Assembly: GCA_030549495.1 (NCBI GenBank)
Contig: JAUIRK010000042.1
Span: 248,001-312,000, forward strand
Origin: Nectonema munidae
Taxonomy: Eukaryota > Nematomorpha > Nectonematoida > Nectonematidae
Length of the DNA: 64,000 nt
Direction of reading: 5' to 3'
Position numbers and translations under genes: made by a program. Of this stretch, positions 25,423-37,409 are shown piece by piece; position 1 is the first letter of the stretch; each line of letters begins with the position of its first letter. Below the pieces are notes generated by a model that was given only the letters and a program-made list of their open reading frames with translations, searched no databases and was not told the origin of the DNA.

Positions 25423-26286
25423 CCATTTTTAGTTCTTAACGGTCTTTTTTAAATTCTAAAATGTCTTTTTTAAATTCTAAAGTGTCTTTTTTAAATTCTA
25501 AAGTGTCTTTTTTAAATTCTAAAGTGTCTTTTTCAAATTCTAAATGTCTTTTTAAAAGCTAAAGTGTCTTTTTTGATTTAACTTTTCTGAATAAGCTTTG
25601 AAGTCTTGTTTCTAATAAATGCGCGTAATATTATGTGCGATTGTCAGGTTCTGTAGGTGTGTTGAAAGATACACTGATAATTTTCTATTTGATCACTTCA
25701 TCTAGCGTGAAAGAAAGTGTTGTGTCTAAAATAAAAGTTTTTAAAACATGTTTTATAAATATTGAAGCAAACCTTACTTAATTTCTGTTTTGCAAAATTT
25801 TTTATTTTTGAGAATGCCAGCTCAATAGGATACAGCATGTAACTATAAGGAGACAAAAACTTCAAAATTTGTCCATCTGAAGTTATTAAGTTTTCGATAG
25901 TTTGAGTTTTGTGGATCTTTGCGTTATCCATAATTAGCCAGCAGTTTTTTAGGTTACTTATTTTAGATAGCAGTTCGATCAAAAATTCTTCAAACTTTTA
26001 GTTTGCTTCAATATTTATAAAACATGTTTTAAAAACTTTTATTTTAGACACAACACTTTTTTCATGCTAGATGAAGTGATCAAATAGAAAATTATCAGTG
26101 TATCTTTCAACACGTCTACAGAACCTGACAATCGCACATAATATTACGCGCATTTATTAGAAACAAGACTTCAAAGTTTATTCAGAAAAGTAAAATCAAA
26201 AAAGACAATTTAGAATTTGAAAAAGACACTTTAGAATTTAAAAGACACTTTAGAATTTAAAAAAGACCGTTTAGAACTAAAAATAG
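25423..26286 (-). mobile_element. Tc1/IS630-type DNA transposon with very long TIRs
   Basis: The element is 864 bp with TA on both sides (25421-25422 and 26287-26288). Left TIR 25423-25773 and right TIR 26001-26286 match over almost their whole length, starting CCATTTTTAGTTCTT / CTATTTTTAGTTCTA. The arms differ mainly in the number of a subterminal tandem unit of about 21-22 bp (core AAATTCTAAAGTGTC), roughly six copies at left and three to four at right. The short middle encodes the end of a DD34E transposase on the minus strand. It is internally deleted and non-autonomous. Confidence 0.8.
25698..25982 (-). pseudogene. DDE transposase fragment (Tc1/IS630 superfamily)
   Basis: This 94-residue frame holds the second and third catalytic acids of a DDE integrase fold: D in LIMDNAKIHKTQ and E in LYPIELAFSKIKN, with 34 residues between them, the DD34E spacing of Tc1/mariner relatives. 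SPYSYMLYPIE replaces the usual SPYSPDLNPIE. The DNA-binding half and the first aspartate are absent. The C-terminal third is the left TIR read as protein. It cannot be active, but the retained D and E suggest a fairly recent internal deletion. Confidence 0.75.
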
Positions 26287-26394
26287 TATATATAAATAAT
26301 GACATTAATTCCTAATTCTCATTGATATCAGAAATATTTGAAAGTTATGCCGTTTGAAATATTTTCCCATATAAATAATCATGAAAGCCAAGTA

Positions 26395-26683
26395 CAGTAG
26401 ACACTCGTTAAGTCGGACTACATGGGGGAGAATGGTGTCTGAATATAACCATTGTCTGACATAACAGAGGGTCTACTATATATATATATGGTAGAAAAAA
26501 ATATTTCAAATTGGACGAATTTATAGCCATAATAAGCTTTTGAATAACGTCTAAACTACCTATGGAGTAAAAAAATAAAATGACCTCTTGTAAGCCTATG
26601 AGGGCAAACATTTGTATTCTCGGTCACGGTCCGACTTATCCGATATCCGAGTTATCAGGGTCCGAGTTAACGAGGGTCTACTG
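26395..26683. mobile_element. pogo/Tigger-like MITE
   Basis: A 289-bp element inside TA flanks. The ends CAGTAGACACTCGTTAAG and, inverted, CAGTAGACCCTCGTTAAC form inverted repeats of about 24 bp that continue as TCGGA on both sides. The CAGT.GA..CTCGTTAA.TCGGA terminus is that of pogo/Tigger DNA transposons. The interior has no transposase. Confidence 0.8.
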
Positions 26684-26689
26684 TATATA

Positions 26690-29120
26690 TACGAGATTAA
26701 TAAATGCTTGTAAAACACAACAATATTATTTCCCTATGCTTCCATTCTTCTTTTGAAAAGCGCATATACTTTTATATTCACTCCCAATAAATATAAAAGA
26801 AGAATTTTGCATTTCTATAATATTAAAATGTGTGAATATTATTTATTTTCAGGATATAATTCTTAATCCAAACTTATCCTGAGAAAAAAATAATAATATC
26901 AGAAGCTTAATAAAAAAAATCAATCTTTTCATCTTTCCTGTATTGAAAGGAGGAGAGTGAAAGCAAACAAGTATTTGTACGCATAAAGAAGAATTCGGTT
27001 TAGCAAGCACTTTCAAAAAAAAGTGTCAAAGTAATGTCTTGTTAAAAACACATATGTAAAATTTTTACATCAAAATATACTTGGATCACAAAAATTATCA
27101 AAATTATTAAGGGCTAAATTTAAAAAGTCAAATAGCGACATGATTGGTTAATTATGATATATTTTAAATATAGTATATATAGCTATATATTCAAAAATAC
27201 TTTGTGATCGATAGACTAAGAAATACTGCATAAGGGTGTATAATGATGAATTATTATATATAATAGCGCAAAATAAAGTTAAAGGCATAAACGAGCATTG
27301 AAATCTATCAAAGAGAACCTTTAAAATCACAACTTTCATATTTTTGCCGAATAATCAATTTTTCAAATATGAAAGGAATAGGTTAATAAAAATTACGTTT
27401 TAGTATGAAGTATTTACATAAATTTTGAAATTATTCAAAACACATAATTTTTTAATTAATCATAAAATAGATTAATTGTATTGTGTAATCTAATGAAAAC
27501 GATCGTTTTAACCAAATTTTTTGAATATAAAAAAGTAAGTCTTGTCAAAAACTCTTAATTTAGCAGTTTTTTGGTTAAATCTACTTGAATCAAATCTTTT
27601 TAAATTTAAAAACGTTGAGTAAATCTTTTATTTAACAAAATAAAAAAATAAAATTCACTTGCAAAAAGGCACTATTGCATTTCACAGACAACTATTATAG
27701 TTAATGGACATGAATACTCATAATTGGAAAAGAAAATTTTTTGCAAAATAATTTGTTAAACTACATAGCGAGTTAATAAAACACTAACTAATAAAAAATC
27801 ATTTAATAATATTGAAAATTCAAGATTAAAATAAAGGAGTAAGGTCGTCATTCAATGGATTCAAGTGAATTAAACTAAAAACTCAGCCCTCATTGAGAGT
27901 ACAAGACTTTGTTCATTATAGGCGCGTGAGCAGGTCAATTTGGGGGTCAATTACTTTCCAAATTTAGAGAAAATTCATCCTTCAAATTTAGTATATTACA
28001 GATTGACAATAAAATTATATACTCAGTTAGAGTCAGAAATGAACTTACTATAAAATTAAAATAAACAAATTGTTTAACACTTTGAACTTTATTCATGAAA
28101 TTAAACTTTCTAAAATGTCAAATTTCCATCACTCTGGTCAGTAACATCAGTTCAAGCCTTTATAATAATAATAATAATAATAATAATAGGCAATGAAGGA
28201 CTTAAAAGATCTTTAAAAGATCTCATGTAAAAATGTCAGCCCGTCTCATCTACCACAGAATATCTCATTAATCCTTACATTTTTTATATATATTTCTAAA
28301 ATTTTCGTACATTAATCAAAAAGTACAAAAATCGATTTTGGCACAATGCAAGGCGTGAAGGTTCTTTTCGACATTCTAAACTGCCTACCTTGATATACGG
28401 TTCAAAATACTTAATTTATATTGCATTTTGAAGAATTCAATTATATATAGAAAGTTTACAAATTCAAACAATGTAAAAATAAGTAGTAATATTACTAGTT
28501 TAATAGTTAAAAAGTATTTACTAAAAAGCTATAATATTAATATTTGAAAATAAAAATTTTTTCAATAGTATATTTTGAAAAATCATAATCAAGCTAAAAT
28601 TTTACTTTTTTTGACTTTTCCATACATATTAAAACAATTGATGATAATTTTACCCTTAATGGTACTTTTATGAATGTGTAATTAATTCTACACTTTGGTT
28701 ATCTTCTGATTTATCGTTATTTACCTCAACTTTTCTCAACTTTTTTGCATAAATCGCCCAGTGAGATTCTAAAAAATTTAAAAAGTATAAAAATTTTCAA
28801 TTTTTTTCAAACTTTAATTTGAAACTTCAATCCATATAAATTCAATGCGCTACTGATAAGGTTTATGTGAAATGTTTCAAAAATGATTACTTCAACTTCT
28901 ATCCTACACTAAATAGATTGGAAAAGTAGAATGCCTCGTCAATGCATTATCTTTAAGTATAAAGTAAGATTCATTGACAAACATATGGGAAATATTGCAC
29001 TCTTTTTGTGAGCAAGTTATATCGCACAGTCAATTTTAAAAATGTATTAGGAAAAATAGAATTTTAATATTTTGTCTGTCGAATTAACAAAATATTTATA
29101 AAAAAAAAATTGTATGATTT
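26690..29120. other. Spacer without a recognisable gene
   Basis: AT-rich DNA with one (AAT)n tract at about 28163-28190. I see no coding exon, RNA gene or element end. Confidence 0.4.
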
Positions 29121-29257
29121 GAAGTAATCTCGGTGTCGGAATGTGAAATTTCGAAATAACGGACGAGAATATTATTGGAAAAATCGGTTACATTCAGTGA
29201 CGTGTCGATTAGCAGAGTTGTCGGTTAATCAAGTGTCGGATAAACGAGGTCTAACTG
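29121..29257 (+). mobile_element. pogo-like element end, copy 1
   Basis: It runs from GAAGTAATCTCGGTGTCGG to GATAAACGAGGTCTAACTG and then TA. The inverted end CAGTTAGACCTCGTTTATCC resembles the pogo/Tigger terminus at 26.4 kb but belongs to a different subfamily. The opposite end is not found nearby. The same 137-140 bp recur at 30641. Confidence 0.6.
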
Positions 29258-29272
29258 TATATTATATCTAAT

Positions 29273-29330
29273 CAGTGGCGTATCCAGAAAAAAAAAAGTT
29301 AAAAAAAAAAATTTTAAAGCTTTTTTATTG
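29273..29330 (+). mobile_element. 'AGTGGCGTATCCAG' element terminus
   Basis: ATCAGTGGCGTATCCAG followed by A-rich sequence matches the terminus of the family at 42.0 kb (GTGGCCTAGCCAGG). Only the end is recognisable. Confidence 0.4.
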
Positions 29331-29652
29331 ACGCTATTCACAATTTTTTTCATATACTAAGTGAAGTTTGTACTTTTATAAAAAACATGATTAAAATTTT
29401 ATCAGAATAGTATTTTATTCATATGGTATTAAAATAAAAGCTACTTTATCAAAATAAAATCAACTTAATTTTTATTATACCACTGTGTTCAACTCCGTGA
29501 AGTGCGACGCGGCTTTTGATATTAAAAAAAAGGGGGATCCACGCTTTGTATATTGACGGGTTGATTGGCCCACATTACCCAAATGTTAATTTTAATGTTT
29601 AGCAAAACGATTTTTTTCTTGTGTTTTTTTACTTGCTTTGTATTGAACTTGA

Positions 29653-29803
29653 GGGCGTGATTAAGGTTGGTTAGATACTGGGCTTCGATAACTCAAGGTC
29701 TTGGGTTCGATCCCGCATCAAGTCTCCTTTCTTGATAGTTCTATACTAGCGGCGTAAATTGTGCCTTCTCGATGAAAACACACACAGTACCTTTACCTTT
29801 ACG
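29653..29803 (+). mobile_element. tRNA-derived SINE, copy 2
   Basis: GGGCGTGATTAAGGTTGG, TTAGATACTGGGCTTCGATA, B box GGGTTCGATCCC, a body ending TTCTCGATGAAAACAC and a short CTTTAC-type tail. It matches the copy at 57.55 kb along its full length, so this is the element's complete form in the window (about 150 bp). No flanking target duplication is clear. Confidence 0.8.
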
Positions 29804-30228
29804 ATGATTCCCTTTTTAACAAATAGTATAGCAAATTTTATTAAAACTCCGGTTGTAACAAAATTTAATTATGAGTAAAAATATTTGCAAAAAAATTCTC
29901 ATTTTCATTTAAAATCTCGTTATAAGAGTTACATTTTTTTAAAAAAATCACATGTTTTAGGGAGTAGAGGGATGATGAAAATGATGAGAGGCATGAAAGA
30001 AGCATAACTATTGTAATGAAGAGTGAGAGCAATTGATGAAAATTTAACCTAGTTGAATTAAAGCATAGGCTTTTGAGTGATTACAAAGGTTCCTGGAATA
30101 ATCTTCTTTAGATCTCTGCATCTACTTTATACAAGCCATGTTCGCCGAAAACAATTGGAATCTTATCCCTATTTTTAAAATATTCTTTTACCGACTCGTG
30201 CTTACTCTTATTTTTTTGTATACGCACC

Positions 30229-30602
30229 ACCTATAACTTCCCACGTCTTTTCTTCGGTATTTTTGAATTTTTTCAGCTATCTTATAAATTTCCTCAATTT
30301 TGTATTGTCATTTGAGATTACAATCTTCATACCCAATATTTTTCAACTCATTGTCTTGTTAATCTTTAACTCTATTATCAATATTTCAATTATAAATTAA
30401 TAATTTTTAATTCTAATACCTATAACTTCCCACGTCTTTTCTTCGGTATTTTTGAATTTTTTCAGCTATCTTATAAATTTCCTCAATTTTGTATTGTCAT
30501 TTGAGATTACAATCTTCATACCCAATATTTTTCAACTCATTGTCTTGTTAATCTTTAACTCTATTATCAATATTTCAATTATAAATTAATAATTTTTAAT
30601 TC
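30229..30602 (+). repeat. 189-bp tandem duplication
   Basis: The segment starting ACCTATAACTTCCCACG at 30229 begins again at 30418. I find no difference between the copies up to 30602. It is non-coding. Confidence 0.9.
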
Positions 30603-30640
30603 AATTATTTTGACTATAAATCATAGTCAAGTTAATCAAA

Positions 30641-30778
30641 TTGAAGTAATGTCGGTGTCGGAATGTGAATCCCGGAATAACGGAGGAGAATAATATTGAA
30701 AAAATCTCTTACATTCAGTGGCGTGTCGATTAGCAGAGTTGTCGGTTATTCAAGTATCGGATAAATGAGGTCTAACTG
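30641..30778 (+). mobile_element. pogo-like element end, copy 2
   Basis: Same order and orientation as 29121-29257: GAAGTAATGTCGGTGTCGG, GTGTCGATTAGCAGAG, GAGGTCTAACTG then TA. The two differ by a modest number of substitutions. Confidence 0.6.
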
Positions 30779-31489
30779 TATATCAAATCTAATACATATA
30801 CGAGCAACGTAAAATAGCCGTTATGATACAATTCAGTAAATTGAAATGATCAAATTTTGTTTAAAAAATTTCAAGGAAAGTTTACATTTATCAAGATATC
30901 CTGCAATTTGCATTGCCATTAATTTGTGATATATGTTTTTCAAAAAGAACCCTTTTTTTTTGTCATTTTACTCTCTTGTGTTAACTTTTAAATTTATACC
31001 AAGTCAGAGCTTGGATTTTGTTACCTCTGATGTTGGGGACGATATTGCTTTTGGCGCTAAGGAAAATGACTTGAATCGATGTGGAAAATCATCAAAATTT
31101 AAGTGAAAATAGCTTTTGATACAAAAAAGAGAAACAAACTGGGTCACAAAAAAAATTTTTTTGCAAGTTGTCTAGGTTTTTGAATTAGGACCATTTTGCA
31201 CCATTAAATCCAAAAATGAGATGTATTTTTCTCAGTCAGGTCAAGTTTTTTTGATAATTTGATTTTAAAAAATGTGATCTTGCCACATAATTTATAACAT
31301 TTGTGTGACTTTATATCAGTTGATTTTTTATGTATTTCTCACCCAAAATGGGTTTTAAGGGAAAAACAAAAATTTTCTAAAAGGATGTATTTATTAAGTG
31401 ATACAAACTTTAATTCCTGTTAATTGAAAAATAGACATTCATAAAGGTAAGTAAATGAAAATTAAATATTAAATCGTCATTGTGCAAAA

Positions 31490-32860
31490 TTTAGGACATG
31501 AACTTTCATTCCTTCGAACCCCTTGAATGCTCAGCAGCAATGATATCAGAGTCCAGCAGCAGTAATCAGCCATCATGAATGCATCCCAGCGTCCCTGATA
31601 CCCGGGCTCCATCTATAGTTTCTGGCCTTGTTGTTGCCAAGAAAAATTTTCACGACCAGTGCAAAACCTTTTCTATGCTTCCAGTTCGACTTCGTTGATT
31701 GAGTTTTCAAACTGAGGATCTCTGATGAGCTGACGGATTTGAGGACCTTTCAAAGATGCCAGCTTTCAACTTCTTTATGGTTATTCCTGGAATTGCATAA
31801 GTAGAAGAGTCACCATCCTTATCTAGAGCTTTGGTGAACTGTTTGATCAAGCCGAGCTTTATGTGCAGTGGTGGGAAGAGAATCTTGCCTCTGTCTACCA
31901 GTAGAATGTTGATGACATTCTTTGCTCTGCAAGGCACCAATTCCTGCCCCACTGGCCAGTCCTTCTTTGTGTAATGCTGAGCAGTGTCACGAAAAGCATG
32001 GGTACTCGGTGAAGGCGGATTGTTGCCCAACAAAAAATTTATCATCTTTAGGTCAACACAAATAAACCACTCATGCTGATCATAACAAATTTTTTCCAAC
32101 ACATACTTCACCGCTTCATACTGCTCCTTCAGCGTAGTTGAATGAGCAAAGAGTACCGAGGCAAACTGGTTGCCGTTGTGAAGCAGAACACATTTCAGTG
32201 ATCGCTTGTGGATGTCAATGAAATATCTACAATTTTTGGGTTCATACTGTGGGACTCCAAGCTTGTGCAGAAGTTGAGCAATATATGTACAGTACACCAA
32301 GTAAAATAAATGGAGGAACTCTTGTTGTCTGTTGTGATAAAACGTGACATGAGCATCGTTAGCGAGGAAGTTATTTTCTTTCAATCTAAATGCCAATAGC
32401 TCGGCAGAGGACTTTGACAGGCTGAGATCGCGAAATAGATCTATTTAACTCCTTTTGAGAAAAATGATGTAGAGCATCATTGTTAAGAACTTTATATTCA
32501 TCATCATGGAACACTAGTGGAAGCTTCATCGCTGAAATCAGGAAGTCCTCCAAAAACAGGTACTGAAATTTCACAACAGTGAGCTACAAGACGACGTGCT
32601 GATTCAAGATCAGGATACTTGAGGCTGCTTCGCTTCTTTCTGTTGATTTCAGTTACATCCATAGGACAGAAGTAGCAGTTAGTCACATGGTTTTTTGGCT
32701 TCCTCCAAATCATGGGAATTCCAAACTTCAGAGAACTCTTCTTGCCTTTGATCCACTGACGCAGATATCCGGTGCATGACTTTCATACCATGTGTGGAGC
32801 CCAAACTTTATCTTGGTTACCAAGTTTAATGCCAAAATAAGATTATTAAGCACACTTTAT
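31490..32860 (-). mobile_element. Repeat protein family element, copy A (broken)
   Basis: Minus-strand pieces line up in order with a protein family I know from many arthropod and other invertebrate genomes, usually annotated as hypothetical and present in many copies. An N-terminal Cys-rich segment reads NQDKVWAPHMV and KNHVTNCYFC. It is followed by SQKELN; RLKENNFLANDAHV; RSLKCVLLHNGN; CVDLKMINFLLG; KDWPVGQELVP; and PPLHIKLGLIKQF. A C-terminal trace near 31.57 kb reads YQGRWDAFMMADYC. The function is not established. Multi-copy spread and acidic residues in the conserved blocks (VDLKM; GERFHQD in relatives) suggest a transposase-like enzyme. Several frame breaks and at least one internal deletion make this copy inactive. 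Terminal repeats are not identified. Confidence 0.65.
31707..32396 (-). pseudogene. Longest open piece of repeat-family copy A
   Basis: This frame of 229 residues covers the middle of the family. It carries the blocks LKCVLLHNGNQFASV, CVDLKMINFLLGN, KKDWPVGQELVPC, VINILLVDRGKILFPP and LHIKLGLIKQFTKALD. The segment between FLLGN and KKDWP, where relatives have a C..CxWDSR motif, is disturbed. After KLKAGIFERSSN the frame departs from the family. The likely first codon is not real, since the upstream family blocks (SQKELN and the Cys-rich N-terminus) lie in other frames at 32386-32713. It is a fragment and not an independent gene. Confidence 0.6.
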
Positions 32861-32869
32861 AAAACTTGT

Positions 32870-35220
32870 GACTTGATTCCATTAGAGCTTATTAGCTTAT
32901 TTTTGTAAGATCTTATAATCGAAGTCATTTCATTCATCTGTAACATTAAAAAAACATTAATGATAAATTGGTAAAAGTAAAATTTTCATAATTTGTTTAT
33001 TGCAAAAATATGAAAGAATTTTGTATCATATGGCGTGAAAATGCCCATAAATGTAAGCAAAAATGTTAAAAAGCCAATATAGTTCAAAAAGTTGACCTGA
33101 TTGAGCAAAACTATTGTGATTTTTGGATTCAGCAGACCAAAATTATCCTAAATCAGCTCAAAAAACTTGAACAATAAATTTGGTGTTGAGCAGTAAAAAA
33201 ATCTATAAAAAACCTTAAATAAAAAACTGAGTTTTTAAACTTAAAAAAATTTATTTTTAAAAGCATACTTAGTATGGTTTACAGGTTGAGTTTAAAGTTT
33301 TCCTTATAAAAGATTATTATTAATATTTGCCCTGTTTCTTTTTAATTTATCAATAATAATTGATTTTCGATTTGACAAAATCATATCATCAACTTCATTT
33401 TGTAAACCAAATTGTTTGAACAGTCTCAAAGCTATTTTAAAAATTGAAAAATGTTTTTATTAGAGATAATATAACTCTGCCTATAAACAAACAATTTAGC
33501 TTTGTAGCTTTCAATTTAAATTCGTATCTTTTAAATTAACAAAAAGCAAAAGAATACATACTTTTAAACATTTTAAATTCTTCATGAGTGATTTTCCAGC
33601 TTTTTATCGCGATTATAACTTGCATATCCTATTTTTTACAATGCAATTAGTATTTTTCTGTAGAATGTGTTTTATAAACTCTCAACATGAATAGTTATAA
33701 ATATTCATTACATTTTACATTACTTTTTTATAGGTACAAAACTGTATATATAGACAGAGTATAATATTTTTTATAAAAAATTTCTTTAATTAAGTTCTTT
33801 ATTATAAACCTTCAAAATGTGTTGTCTAGGTTAAATTTCATCAAAATTTGTGTTAATCTCTGTAGCTGTGTTAGTTTGATCAGTTCAGTTCAGTTTGGTT
33901 CAATTTGGAATTCTTTTACCCTCAACTTTTATGTTTGGAAGGAATTTATTTATTATTTAAAAAAATAGAAAAAAGAATTTTTTAAATAATTTTTTGAAAT
34001 CAGGATGTTAAAATTTTTTTTATCTCAGACAAATCAAAGTTTCAGTTTTTGATATATGATCAAATGGATATAGTTTATTGGAATCTTGCAAAAACTTCAT
34101 TGTTGTAGTGAATTTTCTGTTAAAAGAGAAAATTTGATATATTTTTAAATGGACAAATCAAATCTCCTTAAGATGCCAAAAATAAGGAAACACGTAGACC
34201 TCGATATTATATAATGAACATTTTTTGCCTTCGCTATTTTTTATTTTTTCATTTCTTTTCAATTGATGAAATCAATTTAGAGATAAATTGTAAGAGTATC
34301 CATAAAATTGTTTCCTTGAACACAGAGAATAAAAAATATTAATCCGAAGATAATAAAATCATTAAGATAAATAACCGAACTATATTTGAATACATTTCAC
34401 AGAGTCAATTAATCGAATCAACGTTGATTAGAAAACACATTCCATATATAAGGGTGCACCAATTTTTTTTTCCTCTATTTTTCATCAATTCACTTGTATT
34501 ATTACTCCCGGTTTCAAAAATATATCACATATAAAAAATTAAAATTTTCCAAACAATTGATTATAATTTGATTGAAGATATCACAAAATTTTTATTTACA
34601 CAATGAAAAAAAATAAACAATTTAATTATTTTGAGGTTTTAAATTACGCTCTTGTTTAGAAAGTGGACCTTAAAAAATTAAATAGTACACCCCCCCCCCT
34701 CTCTGAGCCCAGAGACTAATAAAAAATACGGAGCATAATCGCTGAAAATAAAAAGTAGTAATATCACAATTATAGAAGTCAACCAAAAGTGGTAAAATTA
34801 AGTTTTTACCATGTTTATATAGTAATATTACTATCTATATATGTAAATTCAGAGCATTTGCTCAATTTTTTTGAATAAATCAATATTTACAATATTTTTT
34901 CGTTATGTCAGCAATACCAAAACTTGAATAATATGTTAATGGTATAGAGAAGAATCATTCGATAAGATGATTTTTCGCCAAATGTTTTACCTGATTGAAA
35001 GTGAATTTACTACTAAAATAATTGTAAAGTTGTGTGTTTTTTCTTATAGTAAATATGTGAAGTATTTACTATAACCACTTTTGTTTTTAGTGATTAAATA
35101 AATCAAAGGCTCTATAAAAAGAAAATGTTATGTATGTTTATTTATACCATATGTTGTATCAACTTTAATTTTATCCCGTGAACAAATTTTTAGTGAATTT
35201 TTTTGTGTCAGTTTAATATG
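32870..35220. other. Spacer without a recognisable gene
   Basis: AT-rich DNA with only short chance frames. A C-tract lies at 34690-34699. Confidence 0.4.
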
Positions 35221-35969
35221 AATCTTTAAAAATGGCATAAAATGTGGGATGAATTTAAAGGAAGAACTTCTTTCCGTCTATGCTCTTAAACACGTGTCAT
35301 TTACTCAGCGTATCATATTATTTTTCTATTATTAAAATTTGGACTATATAGTCGATTACAATTGCATAAACTTATAGTTTTGAAGAAAGGGACACAACAC
35401 AAAAATTATATACTATTGAACACTACATCGAATTAATCGTTCAGGTATCATGTTCTGAAAGAACATTGAAGAACTCATGAAAATACATTTTTAGCAAGTA
35501 AAATTAATAATCCTCTTTAAAGAAATTAGAATAATTCTTCTAACATATAATTCCATAATATATTATTCTTTACTTTCTCGTATATTATATTGAATACGGA
35601 AATAAGATTTATATTCATATTGATCAAAGATCTTAATCCCGAATCTTTATAAAAGGCCAAGAGCTTCATTCAAATTCACAATAAATAAGCAGGAGAATTG
35701 CGTCATGATTCTGACTGTTTGTAAATATTCAAGAATATCATCTAAGAGAAAATGATGTAGACTAAAATCTAACATATAAAATTCCTCTTGTTGATTGACA
35801 TCAATCTAAAATTTTAACACTCTTTTTTCACTTATTTTATGAAATACTTTCATGTTTTTAATGATGCCTTAGAAGTATGCAGGTGTAATAAGAGAAACTC
35901 TGATCACTGCGTTCATTTATTCAACATCGACTATTTATATGTCCTTTCTCTTTTGTCATGACCCATTTT

Positions 35970-36021
35970 ATTTTTCACGCGACCCACTGAAGTGTGGGGA
36001 CCCACAGTTTGAATAACACTG
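35970..36021. mobile_element. hAT-type element end
   Basis: GACCCACTGAAGTGTGGGG, then ACCCACAGTTTGAATAACACTG, is the typical right end of a hAT MITE (inverted: CAGTGTTATTCAAACTG). It is followed by GTCTAAAT, compatible with the nTCTAGAn target preference. The left end is not found. Confidence 0.5.
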
Positions 36022-36340
36022 GTCTAAATTAAGGTTTATTTGAAAATGTTGAATTCACAAAACATATTTTGGATGTAACCTACAAGTTTTTAATAGATAA
36101 CAATTTGAAAGCAAAATAAGTAATATTAAATGAGCACAATTCTATACGTTCTACGTTATTTCCTGTATGAAAGCATAAAACTAACATTACAATGATACTT
36201 TCGTATTATATAAACAAATATAACGTATCATATCATCATATATATGATTTTTACTTCAAGTTGAATATAAAAATGACAAACTTGAAAAGGAATACTTGAA
36301 GTTAAAATGTTATAATAGGGATTGGATGTACGCAGCACAC

Positions 36341-37273
36341 TCAATGAGGCGTATCATCTTGTGTGACTTTGCGGCACAAGATACGAAATTTGAGCGAAAA
36401 AATGTGACATTGAAAGAAGCGTTTCAATTTTCTCTTTTCCTTGTAAATGACCTTGGCCACTTCTTCTCTATAAGTTTTTCGGAAGGGAAAGAGTATTAGG
36501 ATGCACGCTAAGTAGGAAAACAAAAATCCAAATTCCGCGAAGTTGAAAAGACGAACATTGGAGGGCATGTGTTTGTAGTAGGTTACGGCGTAAGGTACTG
36601 TGGACAGGAAAAGCACACAGCCGAGAGAAATGGTCATTGTAAGGGCTCTAACGTTTTTCCTGATGCTGAGACGATTCCGGTCGCGCTGCTTCTTGGTTCG
36701 GTAAAGAAAGTATAGGGAGGAGAGACTGATTACTAAAAACATCAGATTAGGAATGACCAATTGCCAAAAGCGAGACAGTCGCAAGTTCCGCGAAGAATAA
36801 GGCAAAACACATTTGAGATCAGCGTAGAAATTGTGTTGCCCATCTTTTAAATATATTGGAAAGTAGTAGCTGGAAAAGCTAATTAACTCAAGCAATACGA
36901 AAGCACATATGACATTTTTGTAGGTGAAGAGCAAGGGAAATAGTGTATGTTGCCAGTTGACTAGGGCTTGGGACAAAGAGAGAGCGTTTATCATATTGGC
37001 AACCATTGAGACCGAACTCAAGCGCAAAGTCTTTATAAGGAAACAGTAAGTTAGTTTGAGTTTTTGCAACCTTTGCAGAAAGATTTCAAAGACTCCCGAC
37101 AAAGGATACATGTAGATGTGGATGAGGAGGCAATTTAGGAATAGTTCAAAAGGGGATCTCAATTTTTTGTCCAATGTCATGACTAAAAAGTGGAAGACAA
37201 GGAAACCAGATGAGAGAATGAAAAAGGCAATTTCACAGATCGAAAAAAAGGTAAACACACCTTTGATTAACAT
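36341..37273 (-). CDS. Orphan seven-transmembrane receptor A (intronless)
   Basis: A 310-residue membrane protein with seven hydrophobic segments at roughly 12-34, 40-64, 78-104, 118-142, 168-192, 207-232 and 243-266. Cys77 at the start of TM3 and Cys155 (DLKCVLPY) in the second extracellular loop are placed for the disulfide usual in class A GPCRs. The loop between TM5 and TM6 is basic (KKQRDRNRLSIRKN) and the tail is short and basic. The usual DRY and NPxxY motifs are not recognisable, so it is divergent; ligand and coupling are unknown. The ATG is supported by its paralog, which starts at the same residue (MLIK). No intron is present, and the frame is open throughout. A chemosensory or peptide receptor is possible; the sequence does not decide. 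Confidence 0.75.
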   Translation of the reverse strand: MLIKGVFTFFSICEIAFFILSSGFLVFHFLVMTLDKKLRSPFELFLNCLLIHIYMYPLSGVFEIFLQRLQKLKLTYCFLIKTLRLSSVSMVANMINALSLSQALVNWQHTLFPLLFTYKNVICAFVLLELISFSSYYFPIYLKDGQHNFYADLKCVLPYSSRNLRLSRFWQLVIPNLMFLVISLSSLYFLYRTKKQRDRNRLSIRKNVRALTMTISLGCVLFLSTVPYAVTYYKHMPSNVRLFNFAEFGFLFSYLACILILFPFRKTYREEVAKVIYKEKRKLKRFFQCHIFSLKFRILCRKVTQDDTPH

Positions 37274-37408
37274 TATTTGCTGATTTTGAAAATGGGAAAA
37301 TGGATAACTTTAAATTTCTTCCCTATAATAATTACATGCAATCTTATCAGTGGAAACATTTTAATTACATATTTGCATATATCATCTTCATTCATCTCAA
37401 CTCTTCAT

Positions 37409-37409
<1 letters not shown>

